Origin: Candidatus Methanoculleus thermohydrogenotrophicum
GTDB lineage: Archaea > Halobacteriota > Methanomicrobia > Methanomicrobiales > Methanoculleaceae
Length of the DNA: 59,802 nucleotides
Direction: 5' to 3'
NCBI GenBank assembly: GCA_001512375.1
Contig: LFRN01000178.1
Coordinates: 34,276 to 94,077 of the forward strand
Shown: piece after piece, positions 41,303 to 49,821 of the stretch
Layout of the letters: the number at the start of each line of letters is the position of its first letter
Numbering within the stretch: the first letter of the stretch is position 1
The notes under the pieces: model-generated
Databases searched by the model: none
What the model saw: the letters and a program-made list of their open reading frames with translations, nothing else
Told to the model about the DNA's origin: nothing
Translations under genes and position numbers: made by a program

Positions 41303-41326
41303 AACCTCTGAGCAAAGTTAACAGAC

Positions 41327-41334
41327 AAAGGAGG
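41327..41334 (+). promoter_or_regulatory. Strong ribosome-binding site of the thermosome gene
   Basis: AAAGGAGG ends eight bases before the ATG at 41343, one of the best Shine-Dalgarno matches in the window. Confidence 0.8.
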
Positions 41335-41342
41335 ATTACACA

Positions 41343-42938
41343 ATGCTTGCTGGACAGCCCATCATTATTTTACGGGAGAATGTTGAGCGAACGCGCGGAT
41401 TCGAGGCGCAGCGCTCGAACATCATGGCTGCAAAGGCAATTGCAGCCGCCGTTCGGACAACGCTTGGTCCCCGCGGAATGGACAAGATGCTGATCAGTTC
41501 CACCGGTGACGTGGTGATCACGAACGACGGGGCAACCATCTTGCACGAGATGTCGGTACAGCACCCTGGTGGCAAGCTGGTCGTTGAGGTTGCCGAGGCT
41601 CAGGATAGCGAGGTTGGAGATGGCACCACAACCGCGATCGTGCTCCTCGGGTCGCTGATGGACGAAACTGAGAAGCTACTCACCCGGAAGATCCACCCCA
41701 CGATCATCGCGCACGGCTACCAGCTCGGTATGGAGAAAGCCCTCAGTATCGTCGACGAACAGGCCATCGCAGTCGATTACGATGACCGAGAGACTCTCGT
41801 GAAGGTCGCCGGCACTGCCATGACCGGCAAGGCCGTCGAAGCGATAAAGGATAAGATCTCAGGTATCGTGGTCGATGCTGTTCGACAGGTTGCCACGAGG
41901 ACCAATTCGGGCACTTACGTCGTGGATGAGGGTGACATCAAGATCAAGAAGCAGGTCGGCGAGACGATGCACGACGCCGAACTGATCCGGGGCGTCGTCA
42001 TCGAGAAGAAGCGTGCCTTCGAGCAGATGCCAACTGAAGTCAAAGACGCAAAGGTTGCCCTGCTCGCCCAGCCGCTGGAGATCACGAAGACCCAGGTAAA
42101 ATCGAAGATCAAGATCACCACCTCCGAACAGATGAAGGCGTTCTCCGAGCAGGAGCGCGAGTCCCTCCGGAAACTTGCTGAAACGATCGTCGCCGCCGGG
42201 GCGAACGTCGTCCTCTGCCAGAAAGGGATCGCTGATGCTGTGCAGTACTACCTGGCCAAGCATGGTGTCTACGCCGTCGAAGACGTGAAGGAGGAAGACA
42301 TGAAGTTTGCCGCAAGAGCGCTCTGCGGCACCATCGTCAACAAACCAGAGGAACTCAACGAGATAACGCTCGGCCGCGCTGAAGCGACCAGAGAACTCCC
42401 GGACACCGAACTGACGGTCATCTCGGGATGCGAAAACCCGAAGGCGGTCACGATACTCCTGCGGGGCACCTCCCAGCTGCTGGTAGACGAACTCGAGCGG
42501 GCGGTCTATGATGGAGCCCGTGTTATCCAGGACGCCATCGAGGATGGCAAGGTTGTCGCCGGCGGCGGCTCGGTGGAGACCGAGCTCCAGATGCGCATCC
42601 GTGACTATGCCGCAACCGTCGGCGGCCGGGTCCAGCTCGCTATTGAGGCGTTTGCGAACGCCTTTGAGGTCATTCCGAGAACGCTCGCGGAGAACTCCGG
42701 GTTTGATCCGATCGACATGGTCGTCGCCCTGAGGAAGGCTCACGCCGACGGTGAGAAGTACGCCGGGATCGATGTCTACACCGGAGAGGTCGTTGATATG
42801 TACGAATCAGGCGTCATCGAGCCGGAGCGCGTGAAGATCCAGGCGATCAAGAGTGCGACCGAAACGGCCACGCTCCTCACCCGCGTCGACGACATGATGG
42901 TTACCCAGCCAAGAAAGAATCCGATGGACGCTGAGTAA
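41343..42938 (+). CDS. thsA: Thermosome subunit (group II chaperonin)
   Basis: A 531-residue ATP-driven chaperonin subunit forming double-ring folding chambers. Family signatures are [16 protein letters not shown] near residue 40, [17 protein letters not shown] near 60, [20 protein letters not shown] near 86 with the catalytic GDGTT, and [12 protein letters not shown] near 400. It is monocistronic behind a strong promoter and ribosome-binding site, as expected for an abundant protein. The C-terminal tail lacks the GGM repeats of some homologues. Confidence 0.97.
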   Translation: MLAGQPIIILRENVERTRGFEAQRSNIMAAKAIAAAVRTTLGPRGMDKMLISSTGDVVITNDGATILHEMSVQHPGGKLVVEVAEAQDSEVGDGTTTAIVLLGSLMDETEKLLTRKIHPTIIAHGYQLGMEKALSIVDEQAIAVDYDDRETLVKVAGTAMTGKAVEAIKDKISGIVVDAVRQVATRTNSGTYVVDEGDIKIKKQVGETMHDAELIRGVVIEKKRAFEQMPTEVKDAKVALLAQPLEITKTQVKSKIKITTSEQMKAFSEQERESLRKLAETIVAAGANVVLCQKGIADAVQYYLAKHGVYAVEDVKEEDMKFAARALCGTIVNKPEELNEITLGRAEATRELPDTELTVISGCENPKAVTILLRGTSQLLVDELERAVYDGARVIQDAIEDGKVVAGGGSVETELQMRIRDYAATVGGRVQLAIEAFANAFEVIPRTLAENSGFDPIDMVVALRKAHADGEKYAGIDVYTGEVVDMYESGVIEPERVKIQAIKSATETATLLTRVDDMMVTQPRKNPMDAE

Positions 42939-42947
42939 GTCATTAAG

Positions 42948-43151
42948 TCATCCCCGCGAGGCGGTCAGGAAGATGCTGACCTCCTCTTCTTCTATCTTTT
43001 TATCCTGCGGTAGGCTCTTGCCATCTGAGAATATCAGTGTCGTATCAGGGTTGATCCCAAAGGAGAGGAGGGCGGCCTCGTAGGTATCGCCAGGCCGGCC
43101 GTGGTAGATCAGCACGGTGCCATCAAGGAAGAATGTGAACCTGCAGAGCAT
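42948..43151 (-). CDS. Possible ThiS/MoaD-like (beta-grasp) small protein
   Basis: Sixty-seven residues with the strand pattern expected of a beta-grasp fold (RFTFFLDGTVLIYHG, DTTLIFSDGKSLP, EEEVSIFLTASRG). It ends in a single Gly instead of the GG activated in MoaD, ThiS and SAMP proteins, so conjugation or sulfur transfer is uncertain. It converges with the thermosome gene (nine-base gap) and lies upstream of tRNA-Ser and the thiamine genes. The fold is inferred from sequence pattern only. Confidence 0.6.
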   Translation of the reverse strand: MLCRFTFFLDGTVLIYHGRPGDTYEAALLSFGINPDTTLIFSDGKSLPQDKKIEEEEVSIFLTASRG

Positions 43152-43202
43152 ATCTCGATACCATTATAGCCGCTGAGTCTAAATATTGTAAGTCGATTCT
43201 GT

Positions 43203-43287
43203 GCCGAGGTAGTCTAGTCCGGGAAGGCGGTGGCCTCGAAAGCCACTGGTGCTTGGCACCTCGGGAGTTCAAATCTCCCCCTCGGCG
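43203..43287 (+). tRNA. tRNA-Ser (anticodon CGA)
   Basis: 85 bases with the long variable arm of class II tRNAs. Acceptor stem GCCGAGG/CCTCGGC, D-arm TAGTCTAGTCCGGGAAGGC, anticodon stem GTGGC/GCCAC around CTCGAAA (anticodon CGA), variable arm TGGTGCTTGGCACC and T-arm GGGAG-TTCAAAT-CTCCC. No CCA is encoded. Confidence 0.97.
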
Positions 43288-43292
43288 TTTTA

Positions 43293-43331
43293 CCCCGGAT
43301 GCCCCGACGCGAGAGAAGGGGGAGCAGTCAC
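43293..43331 (+). repeat. Solo 3'-end relic, tnpB family B
   Basis: CCCGGATGCCCCGACG...GGGGGAGCAGTCAC matches the family B hairpin and end at 32955-33010 (opposite strand) closely. It begins six bases after the 3' end of tRNA-Ser. Confidence 0.65.
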
Positions 43332-43377
43332 AAGATCAGAATCTTATTGGGGTAATTTAGTGGGGTAATAACCAGGT

Positions 43378-43464
43378 GCGGAACGCGCCGTCGAGCCTGT
43401 GGACTCGCTCCCGATGGCGAGGGGGACGATAACCGGGAAGCCACACACCGATGAGCGCGGGTAG
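43378..43464 (+). pseudogene. tnpB C-terminal relic, family A
   Basis: Twenty-eight in-frame codons ending in TAG read as the extreme C terminus of a family A TnpB: RAVEPVDSLPMARG then GKPHTDERG. The element end GCGGGTAGTTTAC follows. The same ending occurs at 32.6 kb. It lies 39 bases before the chosen thiM start, inside the thiM upstream region. Confidence 0.75.
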
Positions 43465-43503
43465 TTTACGCAATTGCCGCAAGCAAGAATAGATAGGGTA
43501 GTT

Positions 43504-44352
43504 ATGCCGGGCAACGCAACAGAAGACTCATCAGCAAACCTCATGGACGACGCGACCTTCGCCGGCCTTCTCGCTTCGGTGCGATCGAGGCGACCGCTGG
43601 TGCACCATATCACAAACAGCGTCACGATCAACGACTGCGCAAACATAACGATCTGCGCCGGGGCAGCCCCGGTGATGGCGGAGGCTCCTGAGGAAGTCGC
43701 CGAGATGGTTGCCGCTGCGGGTGCCCTCGTCCTTAACATCGGGACGCTCTCGCGAGGGCAGGTCGATGCGATGCTCATCGCCGGCCACCGGGCAAATGAA
43801 CTCGGTATCCCAGTCATCCTCGACCCGGTCGGCGCCGGGGCGACCAGCTTCAGGACCGGGACCGCTCGACATCTCCTCGACTCCCTCAAGATCGCTGTCC
43901 TGAAGGGAAATGCCGGGGAGATCGGGGTCCTCGCCGGGACCGGCGGGAGCGTCCGGGGGGTAGATTCCGGCGGCGTCAAGGGTGACCCAGTCAAGACGGT
44001 ACGGGAGTGCGCCCGGGTGACCGGGACCGTGGTGGCGATGACCGGGCCGGTTGATATCATTGCCGATGACCGGAGGGTTTTCCTGGTCAGAAACGGCAAT
44101 CCGCTGATGGATCGCCTCTCCGGGACTGGATGTATGGCCGCATCGGTCACCGGGGCGTTTGCTGCGGTCGCCGACGACTACACGGTCGCAGCGACGGCTG
44201 CGCTTGCAGCTTTTGGTCTGGCCGGGGAACGGGCCGCGACAGGGGAACGTGGTCCCTACGCATTCCGGACAGCGCTCTTCGACGAACTCTTCGGACTCAC
44301 TCCCAGCGACTTTGCGAAGCACGCACAGATCGAGGGACCCTATGGCGTATGA
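43504..44352 (+). CDS. thiM: Hydroxyethylthiazole kinase
   Basis: Phosphorylates 4-methyl-5-hydroxyethylthiazole in thiamine salvage. From the ATG at 43504 it has 282 residues. Family marks: [31 protein letters not shown] near 30-60, [13 protein letters not shown] near 108, [14 protein letters not shown] near 138 and the catalytic [14 protein letters not shown] near 205. Met14 at 43543 is an alternative start, and the AT-rich 43340-43370 region may carry the promoter. No TPP riboswitch motif was found upstream. It overlaps thiE by 11 bases. Confidence 0.93.
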   Translation: MPGNATEDSSANLMDDATFAGLLASVRSRRPLVHHITNSVTINDCANITICAGAAPVMAEAPEEVAEMVAAAGALVLNIGTLSRGQVDAMLIAGHRANELGIPVILDPVGAGATSFRTGTARHLLDSLKIAVLKGNAGEIGVLAGTGGSVRGVDSGGVKGDPVKTVRECARVTGTVVAMTGPVDIIADDRRVFLVRNGNPLMDRLSGTGCMAASVTGAFAAVADDYTVAATAALAAFGLAGERAATGERGPYAFRTALFDELFGLTPSDFAKHAQIEGPYGV

Positions 44353-44971
44353 CCTCTACGTGATCACCGACGAAGAGATAGGACACGGCCTCTCTCACGC
44401 TGAGATCGCGCAACGCGCCGTCGCTGGTGGTGCGGACGCAATCCAGCTCCGCGATAAAAGGCTCTCTGGTCGCGACCTCTTCGCCGCGGCCTCCGCTGTC
44501 CGCGAGGTCACCCACGATGCCGGCGCGCTCTTTATCGTGAACGATCGCCTCGATGTGGCCCTCGCGGCAGATGCCAACGGGGTTCACCTCGGCGAGAACG
44601 ACCTCCCTATCGAGCACGCGCGGAGGATCAGCCCGCCCGGGTTCATCATCGGCGCCTCGGTGGGCTCGGTCGCCGCAGCAGCCAGTGCCGAGGTGGCGGG
44701 GGCCGACTACGTGGCGCTCAGCCCGACCTTCTCGACCGCGTCCAAGGCTGATGCAGGCCCGGGCCACGGGCTCGCCCTCCTCTCCGCGATCCGCTCCGCA
44801 GTCTCCCTCCCTCTCATCGCGATCGGCGGGATCAACCCGGAAAACGTCGGTGACGTCATCGCCGCCGGGGCGGATGGGGTAGCGGTGATATCAGCGGTCG
44901 TCGGGCAGCCCGACATCACGGCCGCTGCGCGGGAGATGCGGGCCAGGATCGCTGCCGCGAAGGCCGCTTGA
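44342..44971 (+). CDS. thiE: Thiamine-phosphate synthase
   Basis: A 209-residue TIM barrel that joins hydroxymethylpyrimidine diphosphate and thiazole phosphate. It has [10 protein letters not shown] near residue 5, [13 protein letters not shown] near 30, [27 protein letters not shown] near 60-86, GASVGS near 101 and [29 protein letters not shown] near 160-188. The ATG lies inside the thiM end. Bases 44388-44435 (encoding [15 protein letters not shown]) recur almost exactly at 50446-50493. Confidence 0.96.
   Translation: MAYDLYVITDEEIGHGLSHAEIAQRAVAGGADAIQLRDKRLSGRDLFAAASAVREVTHDAGALFIVNDRLDVALAADANGVHLGENDLPIEHARRISPPGFIIGASVGSVAAAASAEVAGADYVALSPTFSTASKADAGPGHGLALLSAIRSAVSLPLIAIGGINPENVGDVIAAGADGVAVISAVVGQPDITAAAREMRARIAAAKAA
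44388..44435 (+). repeat. 48-base segment of thiE repeated at 50.4 kb
   Basis: Matches 50446-50493 with two mismatches (46 of 48), including a run of 32 identical bases. The segment belongs naturally to thiE, since the encoded [16 protein letters not shown] fits the ThiE family. Confidence 0.95.
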
Positions 44972-45030
44972 ACCATGACCGCAACACAAACCCTCTTCAT
45001 TTCTGCCGTACAACCCCTTCCAGAGATACC

Positions 45031-45513
45031 ATGACCAAGATCGTATACACCGCTATTGGCACAATCCACTCCCCGTTTCACGACCTCCGGGATATGCCTA
45101 TCCAGCCAGTCGGCGCCCGGGGTATCCGGGGCACGATCGAACTCAACCCGGGCTGTGCCGCGGGCTTAAAAGACCTCGAAGGGTTCTCCCGGGTCATCGT
45201 CCTCTATCACTTCCACCGAACAGATGGCTACTCGCTTGAAGTGGTCCCGTTCCTTGACAAGACGCCCCATGGTGTCTTTGCAACCCGGGCACCCCGTCGC
45301 CCCAACGCGATCGGGATCTCCATGCTCAAGTTGATCGCTGTCGACGGCGCGACGCTCACCGTAGAAGACGTGGATATCCTGGACGGCACCCCGGTCCTCG
45401 ACATCAAGCCCTACGTCCCGGCGTTCGATGCCTACCCCGACGAGCGCGCCGGGTGGCTGACCACGACATCAGAGGCCGCCCGCACCATGCGGTCTGACGA
45501 TCGGTTCTGTTAA
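45031..45513 (+). CDS. trmO: TrmO-family (TsaA) tRNA t6A37 methyltransferase
   Basis: A 160-residue TsaA/UPF0066 protein. E. coli TrmO uses S-adenosylmethionine to methylate N6 of threonylcarbamoyl-A37 in tRNA-Thr. The conserved set is present: IGTIHSPFHDLRDMPIQP at 8-25, the substrate region FSRVIVLYHFHR near 60, HGVFATRAPRRPNAIGIS near 88 and DILDGTPVLDIKPYVPAFD near 120. The ATG at 45031 fits the family start. It follows thiE with a 59-base gap. Confidence 0.88.
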   Translation: MTKIVYTAIGTIHSPFHDLRDMPIQPVGARGIRGTIELNPGCAAGLKDLEGFSRVIVLYHFHRTDGYSLEVVPFLDKTPHGVFATRAPRRPNAIGISMLKLIAVDGATLTVEDVDILDGTPVLDIKPYVPAFDAYPDERAGWLTTTSEAARTMRSDDRFC

Positions 45514-45524
45514 TATAGGATGAT

Positions 45525-45549
45525 GTTAAGTTAACAGCGTTTACTTAAC
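45525..45549 (+). promoter_or_regulatory. 25-bp inverted repeat, candidate operator of the mod operon
   Basis: Arms GTTAAGTTAAC and GTTTACTTAAC are reverse complements at 10 of 11 positions, with an AGC spacer. It sits just upstream of AT-rich TATA candidates (45555-45578), a position suited to a metal-responsive regulator controlling molybdate or tungstate uptake. The regulator is not in the window. Confidence 0.65.
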
Positions 45550-45604
45550 TGGCAAATAAAATATGATACTTTAATATTACCAGAGCGAACACTGAATGAT
45601 ATCC

Positions 45605-46414
45605 ATGACAAAAAAAGCCATAGCACTGATAACCATCGTCATCCTCGCCGGCCTACTCTGCACAGCGGGATGCACCACCGATCAGTCCGATGACACAACA
45701 GGTACCCCGACCTCGATATTCGTCTACTCCGGCGCAGGCCTCAAAAAGCCGATGAGTGACATCGGAGCAGCATTCACCGAGAAATACGGAATCGGTGTCG
45801 ACTACAACTTCGCTGGTTCGGGAAATCTCATCAGCCAGATGGAACTCACCCGGAAGGGTGACGTCTTCATCCCCGGAGGGACACCAGACTACCGGATCGC
45901 TCAGGATAAAGGTCTGGTCGAAGAGCCTGAATACGTCGCCTACCACGTCCCGGTGATTGTTGTCCAGAAGGGAAACCCCCTGAATATCACTTCGGTGGAT
46001 GACTTCACCCGGCCAGGGTTGAAGATCGCGCTCGGCGGTGCAGACACCACCGCGATCGGCAGGGCCTGCGACAAACTCTTCCAGAAACATGGAATTCTCG
46101 AAGATGTCGAGAAGAACGTCGTCCTCCGGGGAGCGACGATCAACGAAGTCGTGGTCGCGATGAACATGGGCACAGCCGATGCTGCGATCATATCGATCGA
46201 CCTGGTCAACCCCGATACAATGGATGTCATCGACCTCCCACAGGAAGACGGCCTCACCCTCATAATCCCGATAGGCCTGACTACCTTCACGACACAACCA
46301 GACGCCGCCCGAGAGTTTGTTGAGTTCGTTACATCAGACGAGGGGAAGGCGATCTTCGCAAAACACGGGTTCCCAACCTATCCTGACCCGGCGTATGCAG
46401 GGATCGAGCCATGA
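45605..46414 (+). CDS. modA: Molybdate/tungstate ABC transporter, substrate-binding lipoprotein
   Basis: A 269-residue periplasmic-type binding protein. A lipoprotein signal (KKAIALITIVILAGLLCTAGC) places the lipidated Cys near residue 23. The ModA-like fold follows: IFVYSGAGLKKPMSDIGAAF near 40, YNFAGSGNLISQME near 70, DVFIPGGTPDYRIA near 88 and the C-terminal TTFTTQPDAAREFVEFVTSDEG. An ATG at 45596 is an alternative start. ModA and tungstate-specific relatives are hard to separate by eye, so substrate specificity is open. The stop overlaps the next gene (ATGA). Confidence 0.92.
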   Translation: MTKKAIALITIVILAGLLCTAGCTTDQSDDTTGTPTSIFVYSGAGLKKPMSDIGAAFTEKYGIGVDYNFAGSGNLISQMELTRKGDVFIPGGTPDYRIAQDKGLVEEPEYVAYHVPVIVVQKGNPLNITSVDDFTRPGLKIALGGADTTAIGRACDKLFQKHGILEDVEKNVVLRGATINEVVVAMNMGTADAAIISIDLVNPDTMDVIDLPQEDGLTLIIPIGLTTFTTQPDAAREFVEFVTSDEGKAIFAKHGFPTYPDPAYAGIEP

Positions 46415-46896
46415 TAGGTGACAAAGACTACACCTGCAGGGCCGTTGGGATTGCCCGCACCCCTTTTCTGGACCCGACCGCCACTCCCATCCAGAGCATC
46501 TTTTCCTCCGCGCGCGGGACAGTGGAGGTCTACCCTGAGTTCCGGGACGGGCTCTCGGCGCTCTCAGGATTCTCCCACATTATCCTCATCTACCGGTTCC
46601 ATCGGGCCGCCAGTGAAGAACTCAGCGAGCGGCCGCTTGTCGATGGCGCTGAACCGCACGGCATATTCGCAACCCGGCACTTTAACCGCCCAAACCGGCT
46701 CGGTATATCAGTCGTCAGGGCTCGCGGGATCGAGGAGGGGAGGATCTCCGTCGAGGGCGTCGACACCCTTGACGGGACGCCGATCCTCGACATCAAGCCC
46801 TACATCCCCGCGTTCGACAGCGTTCCTGACGCGACTTCTGGATGGGTGACGCCCCGGCACGTAGAGCAGATCAGGCGGCAGAGCGCATCATTCTAG
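46411..46896 (+). CDS. TsaA/TrmO-like protein inside the molybdate transporter operon
   Basis: A 161-residue second TsaA-family protein, sharing with the gene at 45031 the motifs ARTPFLDPTATPIQS, FSHIILIYRFHR, HGIFATRHFNRPNRLGIS and DTLDGTPILDIKPYIPAFD. The S-adenosylmethionine and substrate residues look conserved, but several tRNA-side positions differ (FNRPNR in place of PRRPNA). Its ATG overlaps modA and it runs into modB, so it is expressed with the transporter. A role in metal-oxyanion handling, or a modified tRNA or cofactor substrate, is inference; TrmO activity cannot be assumed. Confidence 0.85.
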   Translation: MIGDKDYTCRAVGIARTPFLDPTATPIQSIFSSARGTVEVYPEFRDGLSALSGFSHIILIYRFHRAASEELSERPLVDGAEPHGIFATRHFNRPNRLGISVVRARGIEEGRISVEGVDTLDGTPILDIKPYIPAFDSVPDATSGWVTPRHVEQIRRQSASF

Positions 46897-46907
46897 GTTG
46901 GTCGGTT

Positions 46908-47720
46908 GTGCCCCCGAACCGTGATGCCCCCACCCGCCCTTCCGCTTTTAAGGCGCTCTTTCTCGTAGTTTCGTTTGGTCTGGTCGCCTACATGATCGTC
47001 GTCATCGGCGGCCTCGTGGTCTACCCGCCGCTCCCGGCCCTCATCGAGAGCCTCACCTCCCCCGAGATCCTCTTTGCCATCAAACTCTCGCTCATCACAT
47101 CGGTGATCTCAACCGCCTTCTGCGTCGTCGCCGCCGTGCCGGTCGCCTACTCCCTCGTTCGGTTCTCATTCCCGGGCAGGGGGATCGTAAACAGCATATT
47201 CAACATCCCGCTCGCCCTTCCGCCGCTTGTTGCGGGCGTGGCGCTGCTCATCTTCTACGGTCCCTCGAGGTTCGGACAGATGCTCTCGGCCGCAGGGTTC
47301 GACGTCATCTACACCCCGCTCGGGATCATCGTCGCCCAGTTCTTCGTCAACTTCCCCTACATGGTCAGGGTCACCCGGTCGGCCTTCGAGACGATCAATC
47401 CCCGCTACGAACACGTCGCCCGGACGCTCGGGTGCACCGAGTGGGGAGCGTTCCGTCAGGTTACCCTCCCCCTTGCCAGGAGCGGCATCGTCGCGGGTCT
47501 CGTCATCACCTGGGCGAAATCCATCGGCGAGTTCGGTGCGGTCCTCATGCTTGCAGGAGCCACCCTGATGAAGACCGAGACCCTGCCCATTGCGCTCTTC
47601 CTGAACATGTCAACCGGGGACCTCGACCTCGCCATCGCCGCGTCGGTCATCCTGATCATCATATCGGTGGCGTCGTTTGCGGTCTTTGAGCACTACAGCG
47701 GCGGTCAGGAGGTCTTCTGA
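46908..47720 (+). CDS. modB: Molybdate/tungstate ABC transporter permease
   Basis: About 270 residues with six predicted transmembrane helices, the first near 15-40. The EAA loop that docks on the ATPase is visible as ARTLGCTEWGAFRQVTLPLARSGIVAG near 180-206. There is no ATG at the correct place; I chose GTG at 46908, 12 bases after the preceding stop and behind AGGTTGGT, though TTG at 46905 or an upstream ATG at 46842 are possible. Its stop overlaps the modC start (TGATG). Confidence 0.92.
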   Translation: MPPNRDAPTRPSAFKALFLVVSFGLVAYMIVVIGGLVVYPPLPALIESLTSPEILFAIKLSLITSVISTAFCVVAAVPVAYSLVRFSFPGRGIVNSIFNIPLALPPLVAGVALLIFYGPSRFGQMLSAAGFDVIYTPLGIIVAQFFVNFPYMVRVTRSAFETINPRYEHVARTLGCTEWGAFRQVTLPLARSGIVAGLVITWAKSIGEFGAVLMLAGATLMKTETLPIALFLNMSTGDLDLAIAASVILIIISVASFAVFEHYSGGQEVF

Positions 47721-48769
47721 TGCTCAAAATCAGGAACCTCTCCCTATCCCTCGGGGAGTTCTCTCTCGACGGTGTGGACCTGACCGTTGCTGATGGGGAG
47801 TACTTCATCATCATCGGGCCGACCGGTGCGGGGAAGACTATTCTCCTCGAGACTATCGCGGGGATCTACACCCCTGATTCAGGGACGATCATCCTCGACG
47901 GCCGCGATATCACCCACACCGACCCGAAAGACCGGGGAATCGGCATGGTCTACCAGGACTACATCCTCTTCCCTCACCTCACCGTCGAGGAAAACATCGG
48001 GTTTGGCCTCCTGCAGCGGAAAGTCGACCCCGGGCGAATCAGGGATCTGGTCTCTGAGATCGCAGACCTGCTCGGGATCGGCCATCTTCTCGAACGCACC
48101 CCGGGGACTCTCTCGGGCGGCGAGCAGCAACGAGCCGCGATCGCCAGGGCGCTCGTCCTCCGCCCCCGTGTCCTGCTCCTGGACGAACCGCTCTCAGCGC
48201 TCGACGCCGCCACCCGGGACCGGCTCAGACGCGAGCTCAAACTCGTTCATCGGGCGACCGGGACGACGGTCGTCCACATCACCCACCACTTTGAGGACAT
48301 CTTCGCCCTCGCCGACCGGGTGGCGGTGATGCAGGAGGGGAGGATCGCCCAGATAGGTACACCCGACGATGTCTTCCGGAGACCGGCAACCGAGTTTGTC
48401 GCCGCCTTCACCGGGATGGAGAACATCTTCTATGGGGTCTCGAGGGTCAGAGACGGGGAGGCGACGATCGACCTTGGCACCATCACCCTCAGGACTGTCA
48501 CCGCGGTCGAGGGCGACGTCTGTGTTGGCATCAGGCCCGAGGAGGTGATCGTCTCCAGGGAGGCGTTTGAGTCGAGCGCCATAAACGTTTTCTCCGGAAC
48601 TGTGACAGAGATCCGGCAGAACGGAATCTTTTCAAGAGTTGTTGTGGATACAGGCCTCCCCTTCGTCGCCATCCTGACCCCGCAAAGCGTCGCCCGCCTG
48701 GGCCTCACCGAAGGGAAGCCGGCATATGTCACCTTCAAGGCCTCAGCGGTCCATGTCTTCGGGAGGTGA
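47720..48769 (+). CDS. modC: Molybdate/tungstate ABC transporter ATP-binding protein
   Basis: A 349-residue ABC ATPase: Walker A GPTGAGKTILLE near residue 32, Q-loop VYQDYILFPH near 78, signature LSGGEQQRAAIARAL near 128, Walker B VLLLDEPLSALD near 150 and switch His in VVHITHHFEDIF near 185. The last 110 residues form a TOBE-type domain (FYGVSRVRDGEATIDLG, then VGIRPEEVIVSREAF) that in ModC can bind oxyanion and inhibit transport. The stop codon directly overlaps a mobile-element end. Confidence 0.95.
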   Translation: MLKIRNLSLSLGEFSLDGVDLTVADGEYFIIIGPTGAGKTILLETIAGIYTPDSGTIILDGRDITHTDPKDRGIGMVYQDYILFPHLTVEENIGFGLLQRKVDPGRIRDLVSEIADLLGIGHLLERTPGTLSGGEQQRAAIARALVLRPRVLLLDEPLSALDAATRDRLRRELKLVHRATGTTVVHITHHFEDIFALADRVAVMQEGRIAQIGTPDDVFRRPATEFVAAFTGMENIFYGVSRVRDGEATIDLGTITLRTVTAVEGDVCVGIRPEEVIVSREAFESSAINVFSGTVTEIRQNGIFSRVVVDTGLPFVAILTPQSVARLGLTEGKPAYVTFKASAVHVFGR

Positions 48770-48815
48770 ACTACCCCGCGCCTCTCAGATGAGGCTTCCC
48801 GCTCATGCCGCCGCG
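48766..48815 (-). repeat. Solo 3'-end relic, tnpB family A, abutting modC
   Basis: On the minus strand it reads SGKPHLRGAG, then TAG, within GCGCGGGGTAGTTCACC, the family A ending. The last bases of the relic are the modC stop codon, so an element end landed at, or a deletion ran up to, the end of modC. Confidence 0.65.
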
Positions 48816-48877
48816 AACCCCGCAAGATAAGACCAGCACCGGATCTTTATCTGCATCCCCGCCCAAGTGAATACCTG

Positions 48878-49396
48878 ATGGAGAGCGACATTCAACAGGC
48901 GATCGCCTTTGCCGCTGCAGAGACCGCCCTAGCCTATCGATTTGGCATACCGCCCGATGCGCTCATCCCCCTCCTCTTTTCGCTCCGCTACGGTGGGGAC
49001 TGGAGTTACGCTTCCAGGGATATCACCGTCATATCGGCGGTGAAGAAGACCACAGTCTACGATGACAAGAGCCAGATCGGTTACTCCTTTGAGGAGATCT
49101 ACCTCTTCATAAATCCAATCCTCCTCGACCGCGAAGGCACGGTCCACCGGCTCGAGAAGTGCGGCGAAGCCCCGGCCAGGCTGCTGGTGCGGCGGCCCTA
49201 TCGGGTGCGCCTCGGCGCCGAACGGGTTATCAAGATGACTGTCAATCCGCTCGAGCGCGAGATCAGGACCGAAGAACTCGATATCGCAGAGATGACCTTC
49301 TCAGGCTCCACCGCCTATGGGATCGACCATGAGCTGGAGCATCTTGCAGGCCGGGATATCGCCGGTGAGGAACTCTGGGTCTTTCGGTTCGGGTGA
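48878..49396 (+). CDS. Divergent peptide-deformylase-like metalloprotein
   Basis: A 172-residue protein whose C-terminal half matches the metal site of peptide deformylase. A Cys appears in EKCGEAP (for EGCLSxP) near residue 91 and a helix GIDHELEHLAGRDI near 150 supplies HExxH (for QHExDHL). INPILLDREG stands before the Cys as in deformylases. The N-terminal glycine loop (GxGLAAPQ) is not conserved. Archaea do not start proteins with formyl-methionine, so another deacylase-type substrate is likely. Fold assignment comes from motif order. It is separated from modC by the mobile-element relic. Confidence 0.6.
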   Translation: MESDIQQAIAFAAAETALAYRFGIPPDALIPLLFSLRYGGDWSYASRDITVISAVKKTTVYDDKSQIGYSFEEIYLFINPILLDREGTVHRLEKCGEAPARLLVRRPYRVRLGAERVIKMTVNPLEREIRTEELDIAEMTFSGSTAYGIDHELEHLAGRDIAGEELWVFRFG

Positions 49397-49821
49397 GAGG
49401 GGGCCTATTGCTCCAGGACATCCAATATTCCCGCACACCGCGGATTGCTCTCCGTGAAAACAGTCCGCCCTTCAGACAATGGACCGTGGTGGGTATCGCA
49501 CCGGGGAGTGAGGGGTGTTCAAGTGCCAAAACTAGTGGTTCGTTTCACCTTAACTAGAGGGTGCGTGGGAGTTGATCGCCGGTCTCACGCGAAAAGCCCC
49601 ACGACGCGGGAGAGCGCGAAGGAGACTGCCAACACTCACATCGATGACAGGGCTTCGCGAACTTCCGCGTGAGGCGATATTGCATGGACAATATTAGATG
49701 AAATGGTCCCTTACTTTGGGGGCTGAAGACCTATACTCCTCCTGCTTCACGCCAGACCTGGAGACTCCCGGACCTCCTGGAAAGAATAGACTGGCTGTAG
49801 TGGTCCGGGCCGGAGCGCTTC
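49397..49821. other. Spacer before rubredoxin
   Basis: No gene, RNA or repeat recognised. Both flanking genes read towards this stretch. Confidence 0.4.

Noticed and set aside
43300-43503. TPP riboswitch before thiM
   Set aside because: None of the conserved THI-box elements (for example CTGAGA) were found; the region is occupied by mobile-element ends.
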